In this document: positions 8,697 to 15,326 of the stretch, piece after piece | Layout of the letters: the number at the start of each line of letters is the position of its first letter | Position numbering within the stretch: the stretch's first letter is position 1 | NCBI GenBank assembly: GCA_902773215.1 | Contig: CACYDQ010000412.1 | Coordinates: 1-16,718, forward strand | Origin: an uncultured Spirochaetaceae bacterium | GTDB lineage: Bacteria; Spirochaetota; Spirochaetia; Treponematales; Treponemataceae | Length of the DNA: 16,718 nucleotides | Reading direction: 5' to 3' | Notes under the pieces: model-generated | The model's input: only the letters and a program-made list of their open reading frames with translations | Told to the model about the DNA's origin: nothing | The model's database searches: none | Made by a program: the position numbers and the translations under genes

Positions 8697-9794
8697 CTAC
8701 TGCAAGTCGCTCTCTTTGTAGTAGCCGGAGTCGATAAGCAGGCTCTTGTAGTTGTCAGTCGTCGCGAACACGGGGTCGCAGAGGTATGACGGGATGATTC
8801 CGGTGCCGTTGTCATAGGTCTTGGTGTCGTTGATCTCGGGCTCCTTGTTCTGCATGATGGCATCAACCATTCCGACAACCTTCTCGGCGAGGGTACGGGT
8901 GTCCTTGAAGATGGACATGGCCTGAGTTCCCTTCAGCATGTTCTTGACGCTCGGCTTGTCGCAGTCCTGACCGGTGATGAGCGGGAAGTTGTCAGCAGTG
9001 TAGCCGGCACCGACGAGGGCGTTGGTGATTCCGAGGGCGCAGGAGTCGTTGGAAGAGTAGACGGCGTCGAGCTTGGTGCCCTTGGGGCCATATCCCTGAG
9101 AGGTGATCAGGTTCTCCATCCTCTTCTGGGCTTCCTCAGTGGACCAGTTGAGCGTAGCGCACTGGGCCTTGCTGGTCTGTCCTGACGGAACGACGAGCAC
9201 GCCGGAGTCGATGTAGGGCTTCAGCACGTCCATGGCACCGCCGAAGAAGAAGTTGATGTTGTTGTCATCGGGAGAACCGGTGAACAGCTCGATGTAAGCG
9301 GGATCAGCCTTTGAGCGGCTCTTCAGGTTCAGCCTGTCAACGAGGAAGTCTCCCTGGATGGTTCCGACCTTGTAGTTGTCGAACGTGGCATAGTATGAGA
9401 CAGCGTCGCTGTTCATGATGAGGCGGTCATAAGCGATGACCTTGATCCCCTTCTTCTTTGCGCTGTCAAGAACGTTCTTGAGAGCAGATCCATCGATGGA
9501 AGCGATAACGAGGACCTTGTCGCCCTTCGTGATCATGTTCTCAATCTGGCTGGTCTGGGTAGCGATGTCGTTGTTGGCGAACTGCAGGTCAACGTTGTAA
9601 CCGGCCTTCTCCAGCTGCTTCTTCATGTTCTCGCCGTCCTGGTTCCAGCGCTGCAGATCCTTCGTCGGCATGGAAACACCGACAGCGGTTGCACCGGACT
9701 TTCCGGATGCGCCGCCCTTGTTACAAGAGACCAAGTTGAAGGCAGATCCTGCCACCATAAGGGCCGCAAGCCCGAACGCTACAAACTTCTTCAT
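8697..9794 (-). CDS. chvE: ChvE-type multiple-monosaccharide-binding lipoprotein
   Basis: 365-residue substrate-binding protein of the periplasmic-binding-protein 4 / ChvE family. It delivers monosaccharides (in characterised relatives galactose, glucose, arabinose, xylose and others) to the permease. The N-terminus is a lipoprotein signal with lipobox LVSC and predicted lipidated C24, so it should be membrane-anchored. Family stretches include GVSMPTKDLQRWNQDG, ENMITKGDKVLVIASIDG, VIAYDRLI, SYYATFDNYKVG, YSSNDSCALGITNAL and ITGQDCD. The start at 9794 is preceded by GGAGGAAAT. It is first in the minus-strand operon chvE-gguA-gguB. The gene symbol reflects family resemblance; the sugar bound here is not shown by sequence. 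Besides transport, such proteins can also feed chemoreceptors or sensors. Confidence 0.93.
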   Translation of the reverse strand: MKKFVAFGLAALMVAGSAFNLVSCNKGGASGKSGATAVGVSMPTKDLQRWNQDGENMKKQLEKAGYNVDLQFANNDIATQTSQIENMITKGDKVLVIASIDGSALKNVLDSAKKKGIKVIAYDRLIMNSDAVSYYATFDNYKVGTIQGDFLVDRLNLKSRSKADPAYIELFTGSPDDNNINFFFGGAMDVLKPYIDSGVLVVPSGQTSKAQCATLNWSTEEAQKRMENLITSQGYGPKGTKLDAVYSSNDSCALGITNALVGAGYTADNFPLITGQDCDKPSVKNMLKGTQAMSIFKDTRTLAEKVVGMVDAIMQNKEPEINDTKTYDNGTGIIPSYLCDPVFATTDNYKSLLIDSGYYKESDLQ

Positions 9795-9858
9795 AATTTC
9801 CTCCTGAAGCTTTGTCCAGTAAATACTTGATTATCTCGAACCTTTGTCCGATGGTTTC

Positions 9859-9864
9859 ATTCTA
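9859..9864 (-). promoter_or_regulatory. Candidate -10 of the chvE operon
   Basis: TAGAAT on the minus strand would start transcription near 9852, giving a leader of about 58 bases with the GGAGG ribosome site. No good -35 is seen at 16-18 bp upstream, which could mean activator dependence or a wrong assignment. Nothing else is recognised between here and the terminator at 9932. Confidence 0.3.
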
Positions 9865-9931
9865 CAACAAAAGGGGGGCTTTGGATTGCCCGTTTTCTGG
9901 ATATTTTTGCCATTTTGTAGCAAGAAGAAAA

Positions 9932-9956
9932 AAAAGGCGGGGAAGCCCCGCCTTTT
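9932..9956 (-). terminator. Intrinsic terminator of the chemoreceptor gene
   Basis: Perfect 11-bp GC-rich stem (AAAAGGCGGGG with CCCCGCCTTTT) and a 3-base loop at 9943-9945. On the minus strand the stem is followed by further T. It lies 40 bases after the chemoreceptor stop and separates this gene from the chvE operon on the same strand. Confidence 0.9.
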
Positions 9957-9995
9957 CATCTGGATTATTTTGTACTAGCTGCTGTGCTAAAGCCG

Positions 9996-12155
9996 TTATT
10001 CGGAGACCTTGAACTGGTCTACCTGGGCTCCTATTTCGGAGATGGATTTCTCCATCATACCGGAGATGTCGGAGAGGAGGCTTCCTGTCTTGCCGATGCG
10101 GTCGGCACCGACGGACATCTCGCCCATTCTCTGGCTGATGGAGTTTGTCTCGCTCTGGAGCGAGTCTATCTCGCTGACGATGGCGCGGCTTCCTTCGGAC
10201 ATCTCCTTGGAAGCTTTCAGAACCTGATGCGAGCTTTCGTTCAGGTTCTTGAGCGCACCGGTAATCTGGACGGAACCCTCGTGCTGTTCCGCCATTGCCA
10301 GCTTTATCTGCTGCACCAGGTCATCCGTCTCGCGTATCTGCTTGGCCAGGTTCGTGTATCCCTGCACACCGTCCTGCGTGGAGACGACGACGGCGGTGAT
10401 GGTCTCCTGTATGCTCTTGAGCTGGTCGCCGATTGTCTTGGACTGCGAGGTGGAAGTCTCGGAGAGCTTGCGTATCTCATCGGAGACGACCGCGAATCCC
10501 TTTCCTGACTCGCCGGCGTGGGCAGCCTCGATTGCGGCGTTCATGGCGAGCAGGTTGGTCTGCTCCGCTATGTTCGCGATGACGCTGTTGGCCTCGGTCA
10601 GCAGGTTGGACTGGTTCTCAATCTCGGCAATCTGGGACTGGAGCCTGCTCTGGGTGTTTGCGCCCTTCTCCGCGTCGCTCGCGAGCGCGCCGAAGGAGGA
10701 AGCCATCTTGTCTATGGAGCGGGTCACCTCGCCGATGTTGCCAATCATCTGCTCGACCTCGCTCGAAGCCTCCTGCACGATGCCGGACTGCTTCTGGACC
10801 AGCTGCTCCAGGGTACCGATGCTCCCGATAATCCTGCTCATTGCGCTGGACGTCTGGCGGACGCTCGCGGTCTGGGCAGAAAGCCCCCGCTCCATCTCCT
10901 TGATGTTGCCCGTAATCTCGCTGATGACGCTTGCAGTCTCCGCCGTGCCGTTGCGCAGGGAGCTTCCTGCGCTGGTCAGCGTATCCTTGGACCGCTTCAT
11001 GCTGCGGATGATGTCCTGCAGCTTGTCGGTGTACATGTTGAAGCTGTCCGCCACGTCGCCTATCTCGGTCCCGGACTTGATTTCGATTCGCTTGGACAGG
11101 TCGGCCCTGCCCTGGGAGATTTCCTCGGCATCGTCGACCAGGCTGTTCCTGATGACCTTGAGCGGGTGGAGGGCTTTCCGCAGGATGCCTGCCACAATGA
11201 AGATGATAATGAGGGCTATCAGTGCGCTCACGGTCACCATGGCGCGGATTGTCTTGTAGAAAGCCAGGAATACGGTCGCCTTGGGGGAAAAGGCCAGGAT
11301 TTTGTAGCCCGTCCGCTGGTTCTTGAACGCCTGGGCAAAGTAGATACCGCCATCCACGTTCAGGATTCCCCCTCCGTCCTGGCTTGCGAGGAGCTCCTTG
11401 AGCCCCGGAATGCCTATCTCGCTGATATTCTTGAAGTTGTTGCCGGAGGACTTTGTGTCGGCAAGGACCGTACCGTCCGCCTGAACCATCATGAAGAAGC
11501 TTCCCTCTCCCAGGTTCATACCGCCGAGGATTTTGGTCAGTGTCTCCAGGGACACTTCTATGCTCGCGTTGCCGACGAATTCGCCGTCATTGTCATAGGC
11601 AGAGCGTGTTATGCCCACGACCGTCGCCCCTACGGTGGAAGCGAACGCGTCGGTTATCATCACCTTGCCGCCCCCGGAAGTCGCGGTCTCGTACCAGCCG
11701 CGCTTGCGGGGGTCGTAGCCGCCGGACATGGAGCTGTCAAAGTTGGTCGCGTAGCCGCCCCACTTGGTTCCTATATAGATTTCCGCAATGTCGTTGTCGT
11801 TCCTTGCGAATGTCTTGCAGATTTTCCTGATGTCCTCTTCGACCGGGCTCTTCTCGTATTCCAGAATCTGGATGTCCCCGACCTCGTTCACGAAGGAGTG
11901 AATTGTCTCGTCGGCGGCCTTCACCTCATCGGACTCGGCGAAGACGTTGAGCTCGATTTCCTTGGAGCTGAAGAACATGGAGATAGCGTCCGAGAACTCG
12001 GACAGAGCGGCCATCGCGCTCGCATAGAAATTCTCCACGGAGTTCTTCCGGAAGAAGATACCCATCGTAAGCGAGGAGACCCCTATCATGATGATGATGA
12101 TGGCGGTCAAAGCAGCGGTAAGCTTGCTGGACGTGGAAATTGTTTTCTTAGCCAT
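9996..12155 (-). CDS. Methyl-accepting chemotaxis protein with dCache sensor
   Basis: 719-residue membrane chemoreceptor that signals through CheW/CheA to flagella. TM1 is about residues 12-35; an extracytoplasmic double-Cache domain (about 36-300) follows; TM2 is 305-324; HAMP is about 325-376; then a long coiled coil with the invariant hairpin tip E531[17 protein letters not shown] and [14 protein letters not shown]. The dCache domain has Y147-x4-R152-x-W154-Y155, the first part of the amino-acid-binding signature (dCache_1AA); the later Asp appears to be a Glu in [10 protein letters not shown] (about E200). There is no CheR-docking NWETF-like C-terminus. No Shine-Dalgarno sequence precedes the ATG; the -10 box lies 9 bases upstream. 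It is divergent from udp and ends in a strong terminator. The ligand is unknown. Confidence 0.95.
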   Translation of the reverse strand: MAKKTISTSSKLTAALTAIIIIMIGVSSLTMGIFFRKNSVENFYASAMAALSEFSDAISMFFSSKEIELNVFAESDEVKAADETIHSFVNEVGDIQILEYEKSPVEEDIRKICKTFARNDNDIAEIYIGTKWGGYATNFDSSMSGGYDPRKRGWYETATSGGGKVMITDAFASTVGATVVGITRSAYDNDGEFVGNASIEVSLETLTKILGGMNLGEGSFFMMVQADGTVLADTKSSGNNFKNISEIGIPGLKELLASQDGGGILNVDGGIYFAQAFKNQRTGYKILAFSPKATVFLAFYKTIRAMVTVSALIALIIIFIVAGILRKALHPLKVIRNSLVDDAEEISQGRADLSKRIEIKSGTEIGDVADSFNMYTDKLQDIIRSMKRSKDTLTSAGSSLRNGTAETASVISEITGNIKEMERGLSAQTASVRQTSSAMSRIIGSIGTLEQLVQKQSGIVQEASSEVEQMIGNIGEVTRSIDKMASSFGALASDAEKGANTQSRLQSQIAEIENQSNLLTEANSVIANIAEQTNLLAMNAAIEAAHAGESGKGFAVVSDEIRKLSETSTSQSKTIGDQLKSIQETITAVVVSTQDGVQGYTNLAKQIRETDDLVQQIKLAMAEQHEGSVQITGALKNLNESSHQVLKASKEMSEGSRAIVSEIDSLQSETNSISQRMGEMSVGADRIGKTGSLLSDISGMMEKSISEIGAQVDQFKVSE

Positions 12156-12164
12156 AACTACATT

Positions 12165-12192
12165 ATTATCGGAATTCCGGGGATTTGTTCAA
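12165..12192 (-). promoter_or_regulatory. Promoter of the chemoreceptor gene, close to the ATG
   Basis: On the minus strand TTGAAC (12187-12192) and GATAAT (12165-12170) are 16 bp apart. The predicted start near 12158 leaves only about 3 bases before the ATG at 12155. The spacer contains the 10-bp palindrome CGGAATTCCG. A sigma-28 reading (CCGATAA as -10) is possible but the -35 half is poor. Confidence 0.45.
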
Positions 12193-12273
12193 GTTCTTTC
12201 CACAGAAACATAATGTTATTCTCTGAGGAAATACCGTTTCCCCGTTGTTTTCCTATCCAACCTTCATTTTGTA

Positions 12274-12282
12274 TGATATAAT
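12274..12282 (+). promoter_or_regulatory. Extended -10 promoter of udp-deoC
   Basis: TGA followed by a perfect TATAAT (12277-12282) forms an extended -10 element. No clear -35 is found at the right distance, as is common for extended -10 promoters. Transcription should start near 12289, 24 bases ahead of the udp ATG. Confidence 0.6.
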
Positions 12283-12312
12283 TGAAAAAAATCAGAAAAC
12301 CGGAGGAAAACG

Positions 12313-13095
12313 ATGGTAAACTACTCAGAGGACAAGGACAAGCTCTACCACATCCAGTGCGGCAAGGGGGATGTGGGCCGCTACGTCATACTGCCGGGAG
12401 ACCCCAAGCGCTGCGAGAAGATAGCCAAGTACTTCGACAACCCGCGCTTTGTCGCGGACAACCGCGAGTTCGTCACCTACACGGGGACGCTGGACGGCGT
12501 TGAGGTCAGCGTCACATCCACCGGAATCGGCGGGCCGAGCGCGGCAATCGCGATGGAGGAGCTGGTCGCCTGCGGGGCGGACACCTTTGTCCGCATCGGA
12601 ACCTGCGGGGGAATGCAGCTGGACGTGAACTCCGGCGACCTTGTCATAGCGACCGGGTCCATCAGGCAGGAGGGTACGAGCAAGGAGTACGCGCCGATCG
12701 AGTACCCCGCCGTCGCCAATCTGGACGTGGTGAACAGCCTGGTCGAAGGGGCAAAGAAGCTCGGCCTGCCCTACCACACGGGGGTCGTGCAGGCGAAAGA
12801 CTCGTTCTACGGCCAGCACTCGCCCGAAATCAAGCCTGTCAGCTACGATCTGCTGAATAAATGGGAGGCATGGATACGGATGGGCTGCCTCGCCTCCGAG
12901 ATGGAGAGCGCGGCCCTGTTCATCGTGGGCCAGTTCCTCAGGGCCAGGGTCGGCTCCGTCTTCCTCGTCATGGGCAACCAGGAGCGGGCCAGGAAGGGAC
13001 TGGACAACCCGATCGTGCACGACACGGACGGGGCCATCCGCGCCGCCGTTGAGGCAGTCAGGATCCTCATCCAGAAAGACAAGGCGGGCAAGTGA
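12313..13095 (+). CDS. udp: Uridine phosphorylase (nucleoside phosphorylase family 1)
   Basis: 260-residue cytoplasmic enzyme that splits uridine (and often deoxyuridine) with phosphate into uracil and (deoxy)ribose-1-phosphate. Family features: phosphate-binding GDPKR (29-33) and R94-IGTCGG, the base and ribose region [22 protein letters not shown], and ribose-binding [10 protein letters not shown] around E198. E. coli Udp recognises uracil with a Gln and an Arg in FYPGQER; here the segment is FYGQHSPE, so the Gln is kept and the Arg is not at the same place, a form also known from firmicute-type enzymes. GGAGG lies 6 bases before the ATG. The stop codon overlaps the deoC start by one base, which suggests coupled translation and a nucleoside salvage unit. 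Confidence 0.88.
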   Translation: MVNYSEDKDKLYHIQCGKGDVGRYVILPGDPKRCEKIAKYFDNPRFVADNREFVTYTGTLDGVEVSVTSTGIGGPSAAIAMEELVACGADTFVRIGTCGGMQLDVNSGDLVIATGSIRQEGTSKEYAPIEYPAVANLDVVNSLVEGAKKLGLPYHTGVVQAKDSFYGQHSPEIKPVSYDLLNKWEAWIRMGCLASEMESAALFIVGQFLRARVGSVFLVMGNQERARKGLDNPIVHDTDGAIRAAVEAVRILIQKDKAGK

Positions 13096-13757
13096 TGGGC
13101 ACGCTGACGGCGGAGGACAAGAAGCTCCTCTCATACGTGGACCACACCCTGCTCAAGACAGACGCGACCTGGGAACAGGTCCGCGCCCTCTGCGACGAGG
13201 CGGTCCTGTTCGGGACGGCCTCGGTCTGCGTCTCGCCCTGCTACGTCAGGCAGGCGGCGGACTACCTGGCGGGCAGGGTCAAAGTCTGCACGGTCATAGG
13301 ATTCCCGTCCGGCTGCCCCACGACCGCGGCCAAGGTCTACGAGACTGCCGATGCAGTGCAGAACGGGGCGGACGAGATTGACATGGTGATAAATGTCGGC
13401 CAGCTCAAGGCCGGGAACAACGAGTACGTGCTGGACGAGATGCGGCAGATCCGCGCCGCTTGCCCGGGCAAAGTCCTCAAGGTCATCATAGAGGCATGCC
13501 TCCTGACCGAGGCGGAGAAACTGACGATGTGCCGGCTCGTGACGGAAGCGGGGGCGGACTTCATCAAGACGAGCACGGGCTTCTCCACAGGCGGGGCAAC
13601 ATTCGCCGACGTGAAACTGCTCCGCGAGAACGTGGGGCCGGCCGTGCAGGTCAAGGCGGCGGGCGGAATCTCCACGCTGGATGACGCGCGGAAGTTCATC
13701 GGTCTGGGGGCAACCCGGCTCGGCACCAGCCGCATCGTCAAACTGCTGAAGGGCTGA
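13095..13757 (+). CDS. deoC: Deoxyribose-phosphate aldolase
   Basis: 220-residue class I aldolase that cleaves 2-deoxyribose-5-phosphate into acetaldehyde and glyceraldehyde-3-phosphate, sending nucleoside carbon to glycolysis. Visible signatures: VDHTLLK at the N-terminus, IGFPSG, D96 in EIDMVIN, Schiff-base lysine K158 in DFIKTSTG, and proton-relay lysine K187 in VKAAGGI. The length matches the family. Start ATG 13095 shares its A with the udp stop (TGATG); an upstream in-frame GTG at 13092 is less likely. There is no strong ribosome site, which fits translational coupling to udp. A phosphopentomutase, needed to connect the two enzymes, is not in the window. Confidence 0.95.
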   Translation: MGTLTAEDKKLLSYVDHTLLKTDATWEQVRALCDEAVLFGTASVCVSPCYVRQAADYLAGRVKVCTVIGFPSGCPTTAAKVYETADAVQNGADEIDMVINVGQLKAGNNEYVLDEMRQIRAACPGKVLKVIIEACLLTEAEKLTMCRLVTEAGADFIKTSTGFSTGGATFADVKLLRENVGPAVQVKAAGGISTLDDARKFIGLGATRLGTSRIVKLLKG

Positions 13758-13826
13758 CGTTCCCCGCCTGCATCGTGGACAAGCACGAGCAGAGGAAGCT
13801 CGGGCTCAACGCCTGAAGAAAAGCTG
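13758..13826. other. Convergent gap between deoC and the AAA ATPase gene
   Basis: 69 bases without an evident terminator hairpin. In one plus-strand frame, 13760-13816 reads FPACIVDKHEQRKLGLNA followed by a stop. It has no start codon of its own, and an in-frame stop lies at 13682. It may be a remnant of a gene end or chance. Confidence 0.4.
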
Positions 13827-15101
13827 TTAGTTTTTCAAACATCCGGCGGGGACGACAAGAACCCCGTCATCCCGCTCGTAGGCGTATTTCCCCACGCCTA
13901 CGAGTACCATCAGGAAGGACGGTTCCCGCATCTTCTCCGTGTCCAGGACCTTCCGCAGCTTTAAAAGGCTTTTCGCCCCTTCCTCAATCAAGTCTTCCCC
14001 GCCAAGCTTTATTTCGACAAGGCCGTACATGCCGTTCCGCAAATGGACGACGGCATCGCATTCCAAGCCACTGCTGTCCCGGTAATGGTACACGGCTCCG
14101 TCCAGGCTTTCGGCAAAGACCCGCAGGTCGCGTACGCACAGGGTCTCGAAGAGCAGCCCGAAGGTCCTGAGGTCCCCCAGCAGATCCTCCGGCCCGACGG
14201 CCAGGCTCGCGACGGCGATGGAAGGATCGACATAATATCTGGTATCGGTAGTCCTGATGGCGGCCTTGGAACGCAGGTTCGGGTTCCACGCCTGCATGTC
14301 CTCAACGACAAATATCTTCCGCAGGGCATTGAGGTATGAATGTACCGTGTCCTCATTGACTTCGGAAGTATCGTTGGCCAGGATATCGTTAGCAATGACG
14401 GTGGCCGCGACCTGCGTCCCCTGGTTCCGCGCAAAGGAGCGCATGATTCTTTTTACCCTGTCTGGATTTTTGGAAATTCCGTCCACCCGGTTTATGTCCG
14501 ACTTTACCACGGCATCATAATAGTCAAAGGCCTGCCTGAGCGCGGCCTTTTCCCCCAGATCCACCGCCTGAGGCCAGCCGCCACGGCAGATCAAGAACGC
14601 AAGCCTACCTATATCGAGGGCATTTTCCCCGTCAACAGGCCTGCTGCCGTCAAAAAGCGCTTTCAGGCTGACCTCCCCCGACGATTCCCCCGACTCATAC
14701 AGGGTCATGGGGCGCATCAGGAGCCAGGTGAAGCGGCCAGTGCCGGAATGGTTTATCTCGTCCGTGTCAGAGGGGACGGCGGATCCGGTAAGGATGAACT
14801 GTCCCATCAATCCCCGCTGGTCAACCTCATATCTGACGGTATCCCACAAGGAGGGAGCCAGCTGCCACTCATCGATGAGCCGGGGCACCTCGCCCCGCAG
14901 CAACCTGAGCGGGTTCAGCTTCGCAAGCTGCAAGTTCTGCTCCCGGTCCGTCGGATTGTCCATGCGGAGAATGCTTGCCGCTTTCTGTACGGCTGTCGTT
15001 GTCTTTCCGCACCATTTGGGGCCTTCGATAAGGACAGCTCCTTTTGACTCAAGCTTTTCCTGCAAAATTGAATCGGCGATGCGCTTTCTGTATTCGGCCA
15101 T
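13827..15101 (-). CDS. AAA family ATPase with DUF4143 domain
   Basis: 424 residues. The N-terminal AAA_14-type ATPase has Walker A GPKWCGKTT (27-35) and Walker B RLIDE (D77, E78), and a sensor-like ILTGSA near residue 105. The C-terminal DUF4143 part contains GLECDAV (D349) and LVEIKLG (E363, K365), the D...ExK arrangement of a PD-(D/E)xK nuclease-like fold. Proteins of this family are common in anaerobes as single scattered genes; their function is not established, and nuclease activity has not generally been shown. No Shine-Dalgarno sequence precedes the ATG, and the promoter -10 ends 6 bases upstream, so translation is probably leaderless. It is divergent from the beta-galactosidase gene and convergent with deoC, so no operon partner suggests its job. 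Confidence 0.9.
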   Translation of the reverse strand: MAEYRKRIADSILQEKLESKGAVLIEGPKWCGKTTTAVQKAASILRMDNPTDREQNLQLAKLNPLRLLRGEVPRLIDEWQLAPSLWDTVRYEVDQRGLMGQFILTGSAVPSDTDEINHSGTGRFTWLLMRPMTLYESGESSGEVSLKALFDGSRPVDGENALDIGRLAFLICRGGWPQAVDLGEKAALRQAFDYYDAVVKSDINRVDGISKNPDRVKRIMRSFARNQGTQVAATVIANDILANDTSEVNEDTVHSYLNALRKIFVVEDMQAWNPNLRSKAAIRTTDTRYYVDPSIAVASLAVGPEDLLGDLRTFGLLFETLCVRDLRVFAESLDGAVYHYRDSSGLECDAVVHLRNGMYGLVEIKLGGEDLIEEGAKSLLKLRKVLDTEKMREPSFLMVLVGVGKYAYERDDGVLVVPAGCLKN

Positions 15102-15106
15102 AGCTT

Positions 15107-15136
15107 AGTATAGAGCATTTTTCGGCGTTTTGTGAA
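15107..15136 (-). promoter_or_regulatory. Promoter of the AAA ATPase gene, abutting the ATG
   Basis: On the minus strand TTCACA (15131-15136) and TATACT (15107-15112) are 18 bp apart. The predicted start is at 15100-15101, the A of the ATG. The -35 lies in repeat copy 1, in which a G-to-A difference at 15135 changes TCCACA into TTCACA, closer to the consensus. Confidence 0.55.
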
Positions 15137-15205
15137 GAATTTTTTCGGCGTTTTGTGGAGAATTTTTTCGGCGTTTTGTGGAGAATTTTTTCGGCGTTTT
15201 GTGGA
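15118..15205. repeat. 23-bp tandem repeat, nearly four copies
   Basis: Unit on the plus strand: six T, then CGGCG, then TTTTGTGGAGAA. Copies are 15118-15139 (one T short, one A for G), 15140-15162, 15163-15185 (identical to the previous copy) and 15186-15205 (truncated). The array occupies the region between two divergent promoters. It contains no spacers and does not encode a protein repeat, because 23 is not a multiple of three. Confidence 0.93.
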
Positions 15206-15232
15206 TTCTGCTCGGAAAAAAATATTTTTTGC

Positions 15233-15260
15233 TTGCTTTTTCGCATGAAGGGGATATAAT
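15233..15260 (+). promoter_or_regulatory. Promoter of the beta-galactosidase gene
   Basis: TTGCTT (15233-15238) and a perfect TATAAT (15255-15260) are 16 bp apart. The predicted transcription start is about 15267, exactly where the operator begins. Confidence 0.7.
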
Positions 15261-15266
15261 AGATTC

Positions 15267-15292
15267 TGAAAACGTTTTCGCAAACGTTTTCA
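15267..15292 (+). promoter_or_regulatory. LacI/GalR-type operator at the lacZ transcription start
   Basis: Inverted repeat with 11-bp perfect arms, TGAAAACGTTT and AAACGTTTTCA, around TCGC. Each arm also holds an AAACGTTT core, so it can be read as two overlapping LacI-family sites. It covers about +1 to +26, a position that blocks transcription when a repressor is bound. LacI/GalR proteins favour a central CG in such palindromes; no regulator gene is in the window, so the repressor is inferred. Confidence 0.75.
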
Positions 15293-15326
15293 TATCATGC
15301 GACTATGCCCGGGCAGGAGGTTCCGA

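Noticed and set aside
12163..12192. Sigma-28 (flagellar) promoter for the chemoreceptor
   Set aside because: CCGATAA resembles the -10, but the -35 half at the required spacing matches poorly; the housekeeping reading fits better.
10518..12281. A 587-codon open frame on the plus strand opposite the chemoreceptor gene
   Set aside because: It mirrors the G+C-rich coding strand of a clear chemoreceptor, has no recognisable domain, and its composition (many His, Gly, Val, Leu, Asp) is typical of an antisense shadow.
15118..15205. CRISPR array
   Set aside because: The 23-bp units are directly adjacent, without unique spacers, and no cas genes are present.
15105..15293. Short minus-strand open frames with Lys/Thr/Pro-rich repeats over the tandem array
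   Set aside because: They are produced by translating the 23-bp repeat in different frames. The period is not a multiple of three, so the same peptide does not recur in frame by design, and there is no ribosome site.
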